Positions 33,477 through 45,771 of a stretch of DNA of 64,000 nt are shown here, piece by piece (the stretch's first letter is position 1; each line of letters begins with the position of its first letter). Source of the stretch: Dipteronia dyeriana (taxonomy: Eukaryota; Streptophyta; Magnoliopsida; Sapindales; Sapindaceae); the NCBI GenBank assembly GCA_032871835.1, contig CM065297.1, forward strand, positions 26,483,598 to 26,547,597. Reading direction: 5' to 3'. The position numbers were made by a program, and so were the translations under genes. The notes beneath the pieces are model-generated. The model was given only the letters and a program-made list of their open reading frames with translations, made no database searches and had not been told where the DNA came from.

Positions 33477-35494
33477 AAAAGGTACAACCTATCAATTATT
33501 CACTCCACCTAGAAAGCTACCCTTCAACCCTACACAATGAAAGAAATGCCACCTTGCTGAGCTATCCAAGTCTTCAAAGAATCCCTCTAAGAAATGTGAC
33601 TTCCAATGCTTATCTATCCGGATCACCTCGACCATAGAAAAGATTTCCAATGCACAAGTTAAAAAATCGCTCAAAGACATGTGACTTCCATTGAGCAACA
33701 TGAATAATCACTCTCCAAATGCGACTTTCAATGTTCAATCCAAATAATCACTCAAAGGAATGAGACTTCCAACCTCTTCACAAGGCAAGTGATCTAAGTG
33801 AATGCAAATGATGCAAGCACATGCAAATAGAGTAAGTAGATCAAGCAAACTCTATGAAGAATTAGTATATTGCAAATCAAGCTCATAAACAAATGCAACT
33901 AACTCTTATGAACATGAAATTAGAAATCTAGATTAAATGATTAAGATCACTAACAAAGAAATCTGGATACCAAATCATGTTACACAAAGTTAGCAAAACA
34001 TGATTTTCAACAAAATCACAAAACTAACTTTGTAATCAAGTGATCAAGTTAACACTTGTCATATTCATCATATACAAAAATAAGATGAGAAATATATTTT
34101 GACAAAAGAAAACTCAATCAAACAATCCTAGTTCTAGAACAATTGATTAAACCTAAAAATCAATCTATGAAGATCAAAGACACAAATAGATTCTAGATTT
34201 AAAGTCATGTTCTTCATGATAAGCTAAAAAGATATTCAATCAAAATCATGATAGCAAATCTTGAAATTCGCACAAACAAGTCTAAAAATGGAATTAACAT
34301 CATGCTAATCATTTTTCTCAACTCAAATAAGTAGATTCATTGAGAAGATCACAAAAGAAAAATGAAATAATAAGATTCACTTACAAACAATGACTCACGA
34401 ACAGAGATAAGTTCATTACGAAAAATCCATCCATAATTTGACTCTAAAAGTGCTTAGGACTTGTTCCTCTCTTCGAGATCAACATTTTTTGCTATTTAAA
34501 ATTGAAAATTGGAGTTGATTTGAGAGAGTTGTGATGTTTAAAGATGAGAAAATCTAGAGAGAATTTCTGCACTCAATTTCACAATTTTCTCACCAATGAT
34601 AATGGGAGGAAAAATGATATTTAAATGAAAGAATGAGGGAGGCTTCAAAACCAACCAATGGAGGAGGGCCACCTATGCTTTCCCATGGAGCCACATGGCA
34701 CTCCACAGGGGCAGAGGGAAGCCTTTCCCGTGAGGCTCCACGCGCCTCCACGGGAAGGTTGCATGGTCCCTCTCTTTCCATTTTTGAGTCTCCTTCAGTT
34801 TTTTAGCCTTATCTCCGGCCTCTGAACTCTGATTTCTAATCTGTTTTCAGATTATGAGCCAGGACTCTCTCTCATACATAAAAGATGTCAAGAAAATATT
34901 TTTAAAAAAAATATGGAATTCAATCTTTAAAATCAAAGACGAAAACCATGCACGATAAAATCATAAAAAAGTTTCTTCACTTCCTAATTTGAACTCGAAA
35001 CTTAATGAATGAGTAATCGAAATGACCAGAACTTAATACAGAATATTATAAGCATAAATTCAAGTTCAATATCATACAAATATAATAAAATTAACACTAG
35101 AACACACAAGCTAGAAATAGTCTAGAACATGCAAATTCAAAAACTTGTCATCCTTTTTAATCTAATGCATGTGTATACATGAATAAGTGTGTGCATGTGC
35201 TATATCAAATTTTGCACAACGATATAGGGACACAAATGAATGATATATGTATGTGTGCCTATGCCTTGCAAGAGAAAGGGAAATCTCAATACCTTAGTAT
35301 CCAAGTAAGCACCTTTCCTCTTGAAGACAAGCTTTGCATGAGAAGTTGCTTTTCCTCTTTGAAGCTCAAACCACGAACCACCTAAGCAACTAAACATTAC
35401 AAAGACAGATAATTTTGTTAAGGAACCAAGCCAACACAAATCTAAAACCTAACTGCAGCAATAACAACAGCGGGTTCAAGACCTCTCTCCACCC
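33477..35494 (-). repeat. SIRE-like LTR G, truncated
   Basis: Non-coding. It parallels LTR F (52888-55044): CACCTAGAAA-CTACCCT near 33510, repeated short phrases about slow-evolving CTTCCAA and CAATGC words, a GC-rich hairpin island at 34620-34780 and the block GCACAACGATATAGGGACACAAATG near its end (split here to avoid a long quotation). It ends around 35450-35494, where the copia E LTR begins. Its first several hundred bases are lost at 33477. Orientation is inferred from F. Confidence 0.6.
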
Positions 35495-37476
35495 TATTAG
35501 AACCCCGTTCACCGGTCACGCAGTGGAAATAAATTTTAAATTTTTTAATACAGATGGTAAACGATCTGGGACCAGTGAACTTTGGATCATAATTTTTTGA
35601 AACTAATACGTATAATATTATTCCACTAATAAAATATATGTATATAAGGAAATTGAAATCAATATAATCAGAAGTGAATGTTAAATAGAACTTTACCAAC
35701 GTTTGGAGGTTTTTTCACTTCTTGCAATGCTCCTTGTTTGTACCTCTGATCTTCCTAACTATTCCCGAAACTGGTAAATGTGTGTGGACGCGTCACGTAC
35801 TCAGGAAGTTAAGAGGATGTATAGAATTGATGAAGAAACTATTTCTTCTTAGAGAAAACAACTAGAACAATTCTAGTTCTTAAAAAAAAAATCTTATATA
35901 TATATTTTTTCAATTCACGAACACCAAAGCCCCAAAGAGAACTTCTTTGCTGTGCAACTATAATATCTCTTTTTTTTAATACACAATACACTTGAACGTT
36001 TAAAAACTATTTATCAAGCCACACTTATGCATTTTATTTTTTCTCTTTTAATACACGCATTCACACACATAAATTTTTCAACTGATGCATTTTGCTTCTT
36101 CTTTTTTTAATATGCATACATGTGTTATGCGTTTTTTTTATTTGTTTTTCAAATCTTTTAAAATATCTCATATCTTTATAAGATAATTAAATATTTATTT
36201 TGAATTTAAACATTTTAAATTCAATTTTTAATATTTAAATTAATAAAATAAAATAATCATATTATCTTATTCTATTTAAAATCAAATATCAACTAACTCC
36301 TCCATTTAGTGATTAATAACATAATTTAATAATCTTATTATTTAATTTATTTAATCACCATTATTCATTAATTAAATAATCTCATTATTCAATTAATTCC
36401 CAAAAAAAAATACGTGTCACTTTCGTAATATAATTATTCAATTAATTAACCGTGACCCTTGTTACCTAAATCAATCAGGCTAGCAAGGGGACCTAATGGA
36501 CCCACAGTATTTTGAGCTCCTAGTCCTCTGAAATAATTAATTAAAAATCTTTAATTAACATTTCACGATTATTAACTTCAGGGTTATTTCACTAAAAACC
36601 TGGAGCTACACTCTCTAAACTGTATACGCTTTTACACCGATCGATACAACTCGGTGTACATGGATATAGCTATTATATATGGTGTGATCCTCCACAGTAG
36701 TTCATAACTAAAGTTGGGTCTTAATGTTCGTTATACCCCTCTAATTACATATATCCTTTAAGTACCGTTGATTCTCTAATTGACAATAAATCCTATTTCC
36801 TCACGGAATTAGAAGAGCGCTTATATTGTCCAAGGCCCGAATCAACCTTTAAGAGAACTGCCATCTACTTCAAACAAGAAGAAATGGATTACACTATTGT
36901 GTACAAACCTTCCCAGCCATAAGCCAAACAACAATCCCAACATACGGAGTATTTTGATCAGGAATTGCATTTGACCTCATCTATGGTATATCAAAGACCA
37001 CGATCTAACTTGAAAGAGTCGATAAGACTCTCAGGATTAAGATCACCCATATGTAGCCATCATTAGTTGATATATACGAATCTCATCTGTAAACGGATCT
37101 TGGTTAGAGATTCATATAGATCATGGCCTAGTCCTATATGATCACATCATATAAGGTGCCCCATTTCCCATATCTCATATGAATGATTCAGGATAGAATC
37201 ACCGTGCTTTACGGAATGGACTGCAACTATAGATTAACCGTAAATAAAGTGCCTAACTTTATTTGCTATCTATGGAATCTTTAGATTGCACGTATCTTAC
37301 TGTATCTATCCGTATATTACACTCATATACACAGTTCGAGGATACATCCGACAATCTAGGATGTTAATATGCACAACTTATAAAATAAACAACACACCAA
37401 CAATGAATTGAACTTTTCTTTTATTTATTTCACAAATCCATTTCCAAATTACATCTTTAGGGCATAAACCCCAACA
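35495..37476 (-). repeat. 3' LTR of copia E
   Basis: 1982-bp LTR, uninterrupted, from TATTAGAACCCCG (TGTTGGAACCCCG in the other copy) to AAACCCCAACA. It serves as the reference for the shattered 5' LTR that starts at 41982. The inner end is fixed by the adjoining polypurine tract. Confidence 0.87.
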
Positions 37477-37487
37477 ATCTCCTACTT
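37477..37487 (-). other. Polypurine tract of copia E
   Basis: On the minus strand ACAAGTAGGAGAT precedes the LTR, the copia E counterpart of the tract in family A. Confidence 0.75.
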
Positions 37488-37559
37488 GTACTAAAGCATA
37501 CGAGGCATGTTTTGTAACCCTAGACCATCTAGGTGACCCGAAAACACTTTAGCCGGTAC

Positions 37560-39104
37560 GGTCTATGTAAATGGATCAACATGAATGTCTTGAGGCTATC
37601 TTGGTGACAATCACATCTCCTCTCTGCATTATCTCTCTAATGAGATGATACTTTCTCTCTATATACTTCCCTTTCTTGTGACAATCACAACTTTCAGACC
37701 ACTCAAGAACTTACGAACCCAAACAGCCTCTTTAGTGGTTTTCCAAACGGCTACATATTCGGCTTTCATGGTGAAGTTAACAATGTAAGATTGCTTGATA
37801 CTTCGCCATACAATTGCTCCATCACCCAGGGTTAATACTGATCCAGACGTGGATTTCCTAGAATTTCTGTCTGATGGAAAATCAGAATTTGTGTATCCTA
37901 ACAGGATCAAATCCTGCTCGAAATACACTAGCATATAGTCTTTTGTTCTTCGACGATACTTGAGAATTGTCTTGACAGCAACCCAATGATCCAATCCTGG
38001 GCTAGACTGGTATCTGGTGACTACTTCTACTGCATAACATTGCATACACGAGACTACCTACTACCAATGCATAGGGTAAACATCTCATATCCTTAACTTC
38101 TTGAGGTGTCTTAGGACACTATTCCTTAAACAAGTGAACTCTATGCCTGGAAAGCAAATTACTTTTCTTGGAGTTTTGCATCAAAAATCATAAAAGAATC
38201 TTATCGATGAATGATGCCTGAGATAATTGTATGAGTTTGTTATTACGATCCCTTATAAGTTGGATCCCTATAACATAACTCGCCTCTCCCAAATCTTTCA
38301 TTTGGAATTGGCTAGCCAGCCAACCCTTTACATCAGACAACACTCCCACATGATTCCAAATGAGTAGGATATCATCTACGTATAGGACCAAGAAAACTAC
38401 TTTCTTGTCAATGATGCATTTGTAGACACAAGGCTCGTCAACGTTCTGCTCGAAGCCATAGGTTTTGATCACTTCATCAAACCTAATGTTCCAAGATCTA
38501 GATGATTGCTTATGTCCGTAGATGGACCTTTGCTGCTTGCAAACCTTTTACTCTTGATCTAGAGACACGAATCCCTCTGGTAGCATCATATAGATGCTCT
38601 CGTCAAGATTGCCATTCAAGAATACATTCTTGACGTCCATCTGCCAAATTTCATAATCGAAATAGACAGCAATGGATAAGAGAATCCTAATAAACTTAAA
38701 CAGGGCTACTGGCGAGATGGTCTCTTCATAATCGAACCCCTCTTTCTGTGTATAACCCTTGGCCACTACCATTGCCTTGAAGGTCTCTCCATTCCCGTCT
38801 ACCTCTCTTTCTCTTGTAGATCCACTTACACCCTATGGGTTTTACCATATCCGGTAAGTCTATAAGATCCCGGACTGAGTTAGAGTACATGGACTCCATG
38901 TCGAGATTCATGGCTCTAAGCCATTCCTCTTTATCAGGATATTCCATTGCATTCTTAAATGTTAATGGATCATCCACACTATCAGCAGAGACAACACCTT
39001 GTGCCTCACCTATACCTAAATAGCGTTCAGGTTGTCTCATAACCCTCTCACTACGTCTAGGTGGTAGTGTATCATGATCTAGCTTTGTCCAAGAATCAAT
39101 CCAC
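37560..39104 (-). pseudogene. Copia E reverse transcriptase and RNase H
   Basis: Minus strand from about 39105: end of integrase (DTLPPRRSERV), then QPERYLGIGEA, TFKNAMEYPDKEEWLRAM and IGCKWIYKRKRG. A frameshift at about 38770 leads to VAKGYTQKEGFDYEETISPVA and MDVKNVFLNGNLDE. Catalytic LYVDDILLI is at about 38400, followed by KDLGEASYVIGIQLIRD. RNase H (38045-37659) has YTNSDFPSDRNSRKS and TMKAEYVAVWKTTKEAVW but lacks the block around the usual CDNSGA, jumping from FLSGLK to the RKGKY-like end. Two frameshifts and one deletion inactivate it. Confidence 0.87.
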
Positions 39105-40073
39105 TGTAAAGAAAAACAAACATGGCTAGTGGCCCCGAATCAACTATCTAGGGTAAAGAATCATCTTCCACTAAACAAGATTCAAGAACAAGTAAATCAT
39201 ATTTACCTTTCATCTTTTTCTTCTTAGCTACCTCTTCCAGATACTGAGGACAGTTCCTTTTTCGGTGCTCGACCTTGTTGCAATGGAAACATTTTCTTTT
39301 GCCTTGGTTGTTGGAGGGGCCTTTCTTTTTGCTTTGGGATTTCTTGGGTTTGGGCTTACCCTTTGCCTTCCCAATAGACCTCTTCCTCTTTTTATTATTT
39401 GAGGAGGAAGATGGTTCGACAACATTTGCCTCACCTATCTTACCCTTGTTGTCCTTAGTCAAGGACTCAAAAGTAGCAATCTCATTTAGCAACTGTGTAA
39501 GACTAAACTTTAACTTGTTCATCCCGTAGTTGCTTTTAAACTGATCGAAGCTCTTTGAAAGAGTCGTCAGTATGATGCTCACTTGACTGGGTTCATCAGT
39601 ATGATGCTCACTTGACTGGGTTCATCAATGGCCCTGTTATTGACTTTTGCCGTGTTGAAGTAGGACATTAAGCTCTAGACATGTTCTCGAACTGACATAC
39701 CATCCTTCAAGAGTGAGAACATAGCGGAACGAACAACTTCGTATCGATTTTGCTCAGAGGGTTGCCCGAACATAGCTTGTAATGACTCCATGATTTCGAA
39801 TGCTAAAGTCATTGATTCATGCTTTATGACAAGCACGTCTGTCATAGAAGCCAACAGATATGTTCGGGTCTTCTCATCAGATGAGACCCATCTCTGGTAT
39901 GCCTCACGAACAACTCGTGTGGCATTGGCAACAAGCGCCGGAGGACATTGCTCCGTAAGAACAAACTTGAGGTCTTTGGTGACCAATATTGCATTAATGT
40001 TTAGTTTTCACTTAGTGTAGTTATCACTAGTTAATTTATGGTTTACGATAATTTGAAGTAATGTAGAAGACAT
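39105..40073 (-). pseudogene. Copia E gag and start of protease
   Basis: ATG at 40073 (minus) starts MSSTLLQIIVNHKLTSDNYT. A TGA replaces the conserved Trp at 40008-40010. Then INAILVTKDLKFVLTEQCPP and the rest of the gag (39986-39675), a 29-bp tandem duplication at 39569-39626 that shifts the frame, and 39582-39148 with a Lys-rich linker and CCHC knuckle (CFHCNKVEHRKRNC). The protease start VDSG lies at 39135-39145 with one missing base just after it. About 30 bases later the sequence is already the end of integrase, so the rest of protease, the pre-integrase domain and the integrase core are deleted. Confidence 0.87.
39569..39626. repeat. 29-bp tandem duplication in copia E gag
   Basis: Two adjacent copies of a 29-base unit starting AGTATGATGCTCACTTGAC. 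The length is not a multiple of three, so it shifts the gag frame. Confidence 0.9.
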
Positions 40074-41966
40074 TATTGCTGAAATAAATAAAACATTCAT
40101 TCATTCATTTATTTAAAACAAGTGTGAGTGTTTTGGCATAAATTCAAACATGAAACATGAATATGTTTAACAAACTAGAACTACCCTAAAAAAAAGTTAC
40201 TATGCCACGACAATCTAACATACCACAAAGAAGATCCACCCAAGGGTCGGTCAAGTCTTTGCATGTTGGACTGAGACATTCTCAATTAAATGATATTCTA
40301 GAATAACTCTTATTCCATATCAATCAACTATCGTTTATTTAGTCAAGTTTTTAATTAAGAAAACTTAATCAAAACCTTCGTGAGTGTAACCCACCATTTT
40401 AGATCTCACGAGCTGAACTCGAGAATTGCCGCCTTAGGGTCAATCAATCCGAAATACCCTCAGAAATCCTATCCGTTAGGAAGTCAACCTTGGTATTGAT
40501 TTTTGTGGAAACCCTCCTTAGGGAAGGCGAAAGCAAAGCCGTCATGAGTCCCCACTCGGATCTCACAGTGTTGAACTAATGATGAAGATTGCGGGATATA
40601 TATGTCATATATCCCTCTCCCACTCACTATTTTATAACTAGGGTTTCTTATTATCTGATAATGCACCTAAACCCTACCGGATCAAACAGCTAACTTTAAT
40701 CAAGTTATCTAGTGTATTAACTAATTAGAATTAAATTCTAAATAACTAATAAATTATTAATGATTTTTAACAATTAAAAATTTAATCTATTAGTGAATAA
40801 TCTAAGCCTTTACAAACTATTTACTAAGGTCAAATTATTTTGTTAGTGTTTACCAAGTTTTAACTATTAAAACTTTAACACTTTATTCGGTTCATTTATT
40901 ATTAGGTAATTAATCATATTAATCCTAATTACAATTAATGACCCGATTAATCTAACTTATTAAACTCTTTAATAACAAGATTAATATTAATGAGAATTAC
41001 CAAATTCTTTTTAATCATTAAAGAAACTAATCTCATTTTCATAGCCAGTTATATATTTACCCATTTTAATCACATTAAAAAAATATATAAAATATCAAGC
41101 TATGAAGCATATATGACATATCATATATATTTGTGTAGGCACACCTAATTTGAATGGCATACTATGCATGTCAAAGCTTTTATCATCACATAATATAAAG
41201 CATACATAAATTGACCAAGTACTGTGGATTATTTAACCTAAAAATTTAGAATATAAAAGTACAAAAAATACCCTTAAGGAATTCCTTGATCTCCTTCTAA
41301 TTTCCGAGTCTTCCAGTCTTTTCAGGTCACTCTGATTCATCTAATGAATCTAATATAAAAAAAATGTACGGAACACACTAAATAACAATTGTCTTTGAAA
41401 ACGTACACGCGCAGTTGTGGTCATGGTGTTGCTTATGGTCCCACCACGCATGTAACTATCAATTTTAAATTGCACTCACGTATGTTGCTTGTGGTCATGT
41501 GTTGCTTGTGGTCCTACCACGCATGCAACTTGCAATTTTAAATTGCACGCACATCTATTTATTTCATTGCCAATTGATTACATCACTCACACATGCAATC
41601 ATATGTAAATAATCAAGTTGAAAAAACGCCGGTGCAACAATTGCACATGTAATTTCAACCGCAACAATGTCTTGTGTGTCCAACACATGTCTTATTTTTT
41701 CGTCTGATTTCACCGAATATTCATGTACAAATTACATTTTATTTTTATATATACAATACAATAACAGTAACAATAAAATAAAAGAAAAATTATACAACCC
41801 ATAAACGCTAAATTCACAGTACCATATAATTAATGATCAATCATGTTTTTGTAAATTAAAAAAATTAATATTACATACAAAAACAGCTTACAGTCAATTT
41901 AAATCGTGTCTACACAATCATACATACAGGAGCATCGAAAACTATTTCCTGTTTCGAATTTTTTTT
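40074..41966 (-). other. Copia E leader (non-coding)
   Basis: About 1.9 kb, AT-rich, between primer site and gag. It holds an imperfect 73-bp tandem repeat at about 41428-41560 (units with GTTGCTT-TGGTC and CCACGCATG). No ORF with support on either strand. Confidence 0.65.
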
Positions 41967-41979
41967 GGCTCTGATACCA
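41967..41979 (-). other. Primer binding site of copia E
   Basis: On the minus strand TGGTATCAGAGCC, two bases after the LTR end, as for initiator tRNA-Met. Confidence 0.92.
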
Positions 41980-41981
41980 AT

Positions 41982-42251
41982 TGTTGGAACCCCGTTCACC
42001 GGTCACGCAGTGAGGCTCCTTCACTTCTTTCCTGTACCGTTGATCTTCCTAGCTATTCCAGAAACTGGTAACAACATGTGGATGCGTCACTTACTCAGGA
42101 ACTTAGGAGGATGTATAGAACAGATGAAGAAACTATTTATTCTTAGAGAAAACAACTAGAACAATTCTAGTTCTTAAAAAAAAAATCTTATATATTTTTT
42201 TTTAAATTCACGAACATCAAAGCCCTAAAGAGAACTTCTTTGTTGTGCAAC

Positions 42252-42324
<73 letters not shown>

Positions 42325-42856
42325 CACACAATACACTTGCACGTTCAAAACAAAAATCAATCCACACTTATGCGTTTTATTTTTTCTTTACACGTATTCA
42401 CACACATCAATTTTTCAATTGATGCATTTTGCTTATTTTATTTAATATGCATACATGTGTTATGCGTTTTTTTATTTATTTTTCAAATCTTTTCAAATAT
42501 CTCATATCTTTAAAATATAATTAAATATTTATTTTGAATTTAAACATTTTAAATTCAATTTCAAATATTTAATTTAATAAAATAAAATTATCATATTATC
42601 TTATTCTATTTAAAATCAAATATCAACTAACATCCTCCATTTAGAGATTAATAACATAATTAAATAATCTTATTATTTAATTTATTTAATAACCATTATT
42701 CATTAATTAAATAATCCCATTATTCAATTAATTCTAAAAAAAATACATGTCACTTTTGTAATACAATTAATTGGACAATCCAATTAATTAACCGTGACCC
42801 TTGTTACCTAAATCGATAGGGCAGGCAAGGGGACCTAACAGACCCACAATAATTTT
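41982..42856 (-). repeat. Copia E 5' LTR, piece 1
   Basis: Starts TGTTGGAACCCCG and follows 35495-36515 except that about 200 bases near the start are absent. It ends at ATTTT (42852-42856), which is repeated at 55045-55049 as the target duplication of LTR F. A long TA run interrupts it at 42254. Confidence 0.87.
42254..42320. repeat. (TA)n microsatellite
   Basis: About 67 bases of pure TA in the copia E 5' LTR. The 3' LTR copy has T-rich, non-repeated sequence at the same place (near 35965), so the run expanded in this copy only. Confidence 0.95.
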
Positions 42857-42982
42857 GAAAGAATGTGTACAAGGTTATACTAAACAACCTAGAGGGGGGT
42901 GAATAGGTTGTCTCTCATTTTTAACAAATCTTTCGAGACTAGTGACAAAACCTTGATAAGCATACTGAAACAAATATTATGG
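42857..42982 (-). repeat. SIRE-like LTR F, piece 1
   Basis: First 126 bases of an LTR with the CTAGAGGGGGGTGAATAGG block that opens the SIRE-like LTRs of this window (also in C and D). Interrupted at 42983 by element C and continued at 52444. Confidence 0.7.
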
Positions 42983-44555
42983 TGTGTAAAATTAATCTAG
43001 ATGGGGGGTGAATAGATTTTAATTAACTTTTACCCAATTTTTGTTAAGAGTCAAGTTGATGAAAATACCCCTATCTAGTTGCAAAGATATCACAAGTGTA
43101 ATAAATGCGGAAATAGTAAAAACACTTGAGATATACGTGGAAACCCTCCGAATGGGGAAAACCACGGGCTGATGAGTGCCCACACTAGAACCTAGAATCC
43201 ACTAATGATAAAGGAATTACAACCTAATCCCGGTTTAATCCTCAAACACTACCTAATCCTGGTATAAGTGAACCTAGTTCATCATGCTTGTGCTTTAAGC
43301 TACCTACTCCTGGAAGCAACACAAGTCTTACTTCTCAATGAAGAGATAAAGTGTTCTAAGAGAATATATAATGATATTCAATGAACAAACAAAGCTAGGA
43401 AACCCTATATGCTTATCTAGGATAATGAGATGACAATTAATGCAATCCTAGATATCAAGTGCTAAATGACATGTTCAAATAGCTTAGCTAAACTTAGATC
43501 AACAATCCTATGAAGCTATCACAATACAACACTTAATCATGGCATCACAACAATCCTAATTTGTATCTAGAAATAATCTAAGAGAATACAATTATTTAAA
43601 GAGATGGTTTAGTAAGGAAAATACTTAACTTGCAAGAAGATAGTGAAGAGCTTACCAAACAATATGTGATGAAGCAACCCTATCCATATATGCACTCTAG
43701 ATGAACTTAGATGATGCAAGATGAAGATTTGATGCTCATGGGAATGCTTTGAGTGATTAAAAATGAGTTCTTGGGAATATTTTTCCTTTGAAATGTGTTC
43801 TAATGAAGAAATGTGATATTCTGAACTCATACACGACTTTAAGGCATTGAGTTATATATATATAAGATCCAATCAAAGTGAGGTCATTTTGGAAAAAATG
43901 TTCCAACTTCCTCTGCGTGCGCTGGTGATGTGCGCTGGTCGAGCAGTGCACCACCAGCGCACAACATATTTTTAAAACAGGCGTTGGTCTAGTGGCGCAT
44001 CCCAGTAGCGCAACACAAGCACAGATTCTCTGGGAAGTTTATGCTGGTGATGCTGCGCTAGACGAGTAGCGCACCACCAGCACACACCCATATTTTTCAG
44101 CTACGTGCGGGTGCAGCAGCACATATCAGTGGCGCACGACTAGCGGCGGTCCACTGTGAAAGTTGTGCTGGTGAGGTACGCTGGTCGAGTAGCGCACCAC
44201 CAGCGCAAGGCCTATTTTTCAACACTCAAATGCACAAAACAATAAGATCAAGAGTGATGAAATTGCATCCTATTTTAATGCCTAGCATGACATACAACTT
44301 TCATAGCAAGATGCAAATAGGTCAACAAGAGTCATGTAAACTAAAATGCCCACAAGAAAACACTCAACAAATAAGATCAAGAGTTATGCATGAATATATG
44401 AGTGTGTGCAATTATCTCTTCAAAGTAAGTAAGCACAAGAATTTTACCTTTGATGCTTCTCCTCTTGAAGTCTTGAGAGCCTAAGCTACCCTTACATGAA
44501 CCCCAACAATGTGGTTGTTTACGAAATAAGACAATCAACAAATGAGGACTTTTCA
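42983..44555 (-). repeat. 3' LTR of SIRE-like copia C
   Basis: 1573 bp from TGTGTAAAATTAATC to GAGGACTTTTCA, the latter adjoining the polypurine tract. It matches 50887-52443 along its whole length with scattered differences. It contains a GC-rich island at 43908-44215, where GCGCTGGT and its complement ACCAGCGC recur. Confidence 0.92.
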
Positions 44556-44569
44556 ATCTCCCCCTTTGG
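44556..44569 (-). other. Polypurine tract of copia C
   Basis: On the minus strand GCCAAAGGGGGAGAT runs into the LTR start. Element D has the near-identical GCCAAATGGGGAGA at 62049-62062. Confidence 0.88.
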
Positions 44570-45771
44570 CTATTTTGTGACAAAACCACCACTCACATTG
44601 ATCCTCACAAAACAAAATAGAAAAACACCGGGAAGATATTCTACATTACAAAGAGATAAACATAAAAAAAACTTCAAGTCTTCAATCTCTTGCAGAACTA
44701 ACAACCCTACACACAAGACAAGCACAAATACTCTTTCCAAACCAAGTGCATGTGAGATGATCAAGTGAATATAAAACAAAACCATTTGCATTTAGAAATA
44801 TGTGTATGATTTCATGAAATGCTCATGCAATGCTCCCCCTCAACGGGTTATTCCCCCTACATGTAATCTCCCCCTTAAAGCCAACACATGTTACTCCTCT
44901 AACATCACAATGCTAGGTCAATGCACTCCTCTCTTTTTGTCATGATATAGACAAAAGAGAAGTCCCCAACCGGGTCACTCAAGGCAAAGAAAGAAAATAG
45001 CATACAAGATTGTTGCATAATTATATAAGCCACATTTATGCAACCTCAATTGATAGAAGAGACACAAGGAGATTTATTTGAAAGACAATGTGTGAATAAA
45101 AAAAAGTGCTTTGCATACAAGACATGTTGCATTCAAGTCCAAAAACAATGGCATTTGGCAAAGCAAATAACAAAGATTTCCAATATAATTCAAACCAATT
45201 TCACCATTTGTCATGAGAGAAGCAAGGATATAGATTTTTCATAGATATCAAGTTTTAATAGCACTATATCCAACTTTATAGGCGAAACATGGCATGAGTA
45301 ACTTTGCACCCTACTTGATTTTTCCGGGTAGAATGCCCGTATGATAGTAGTCATGGTCAACTAATAAAGAAAGAGATACATTGATTAAACATTTTAGTCT
45401 CACTAGCATTTTCACACAATGTGTTGCATTTAACAATTGCAAACATCAATTCATGCTTTATCAATTTTCATTAGCATGTCATTTAAGAATCATCATGTCA
45501 TGGAGATAATTAAAGGTCATTCAAACATGTACTTCCAATATATATCTCCTAGTCCAAAAATGCATGTTTGAACATAAATATGACATGGATTGTAATCAAA
45601 GCAATGTTCACACTTATTTAAGAAAATACAATATAGTATAAGTGCAACCAAGATACTCAAGCAATCAATAAAAAAGCATAAACATATTTTTAAGAAGAAA
45701 ATTGCATGCAACAAGTATACAATAGCTCTCTTTGCTTGAGTTCCCCATATGGGGTCAAAGACCACAACACA
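44570..45771 (-). other. Copia C 3' spacer (non-coding)
   Basis: 1.2 kb between RNase H and the 3' LTR. No ORF on the element strand that could be the envelope-like gene reported for some SIRE elements. Parts are conserved with the spacer of element D (62063-63282), most clearly 45325-45370. Confidence 0.65.

Noticed and set aside
44570..45771. Envelope-like gene expected between pol and 3' LTR of a SIRE-type element.
   Set aside because: No ORF of useful length on the element strand in either C or D; the short ORFs are not shared between them.
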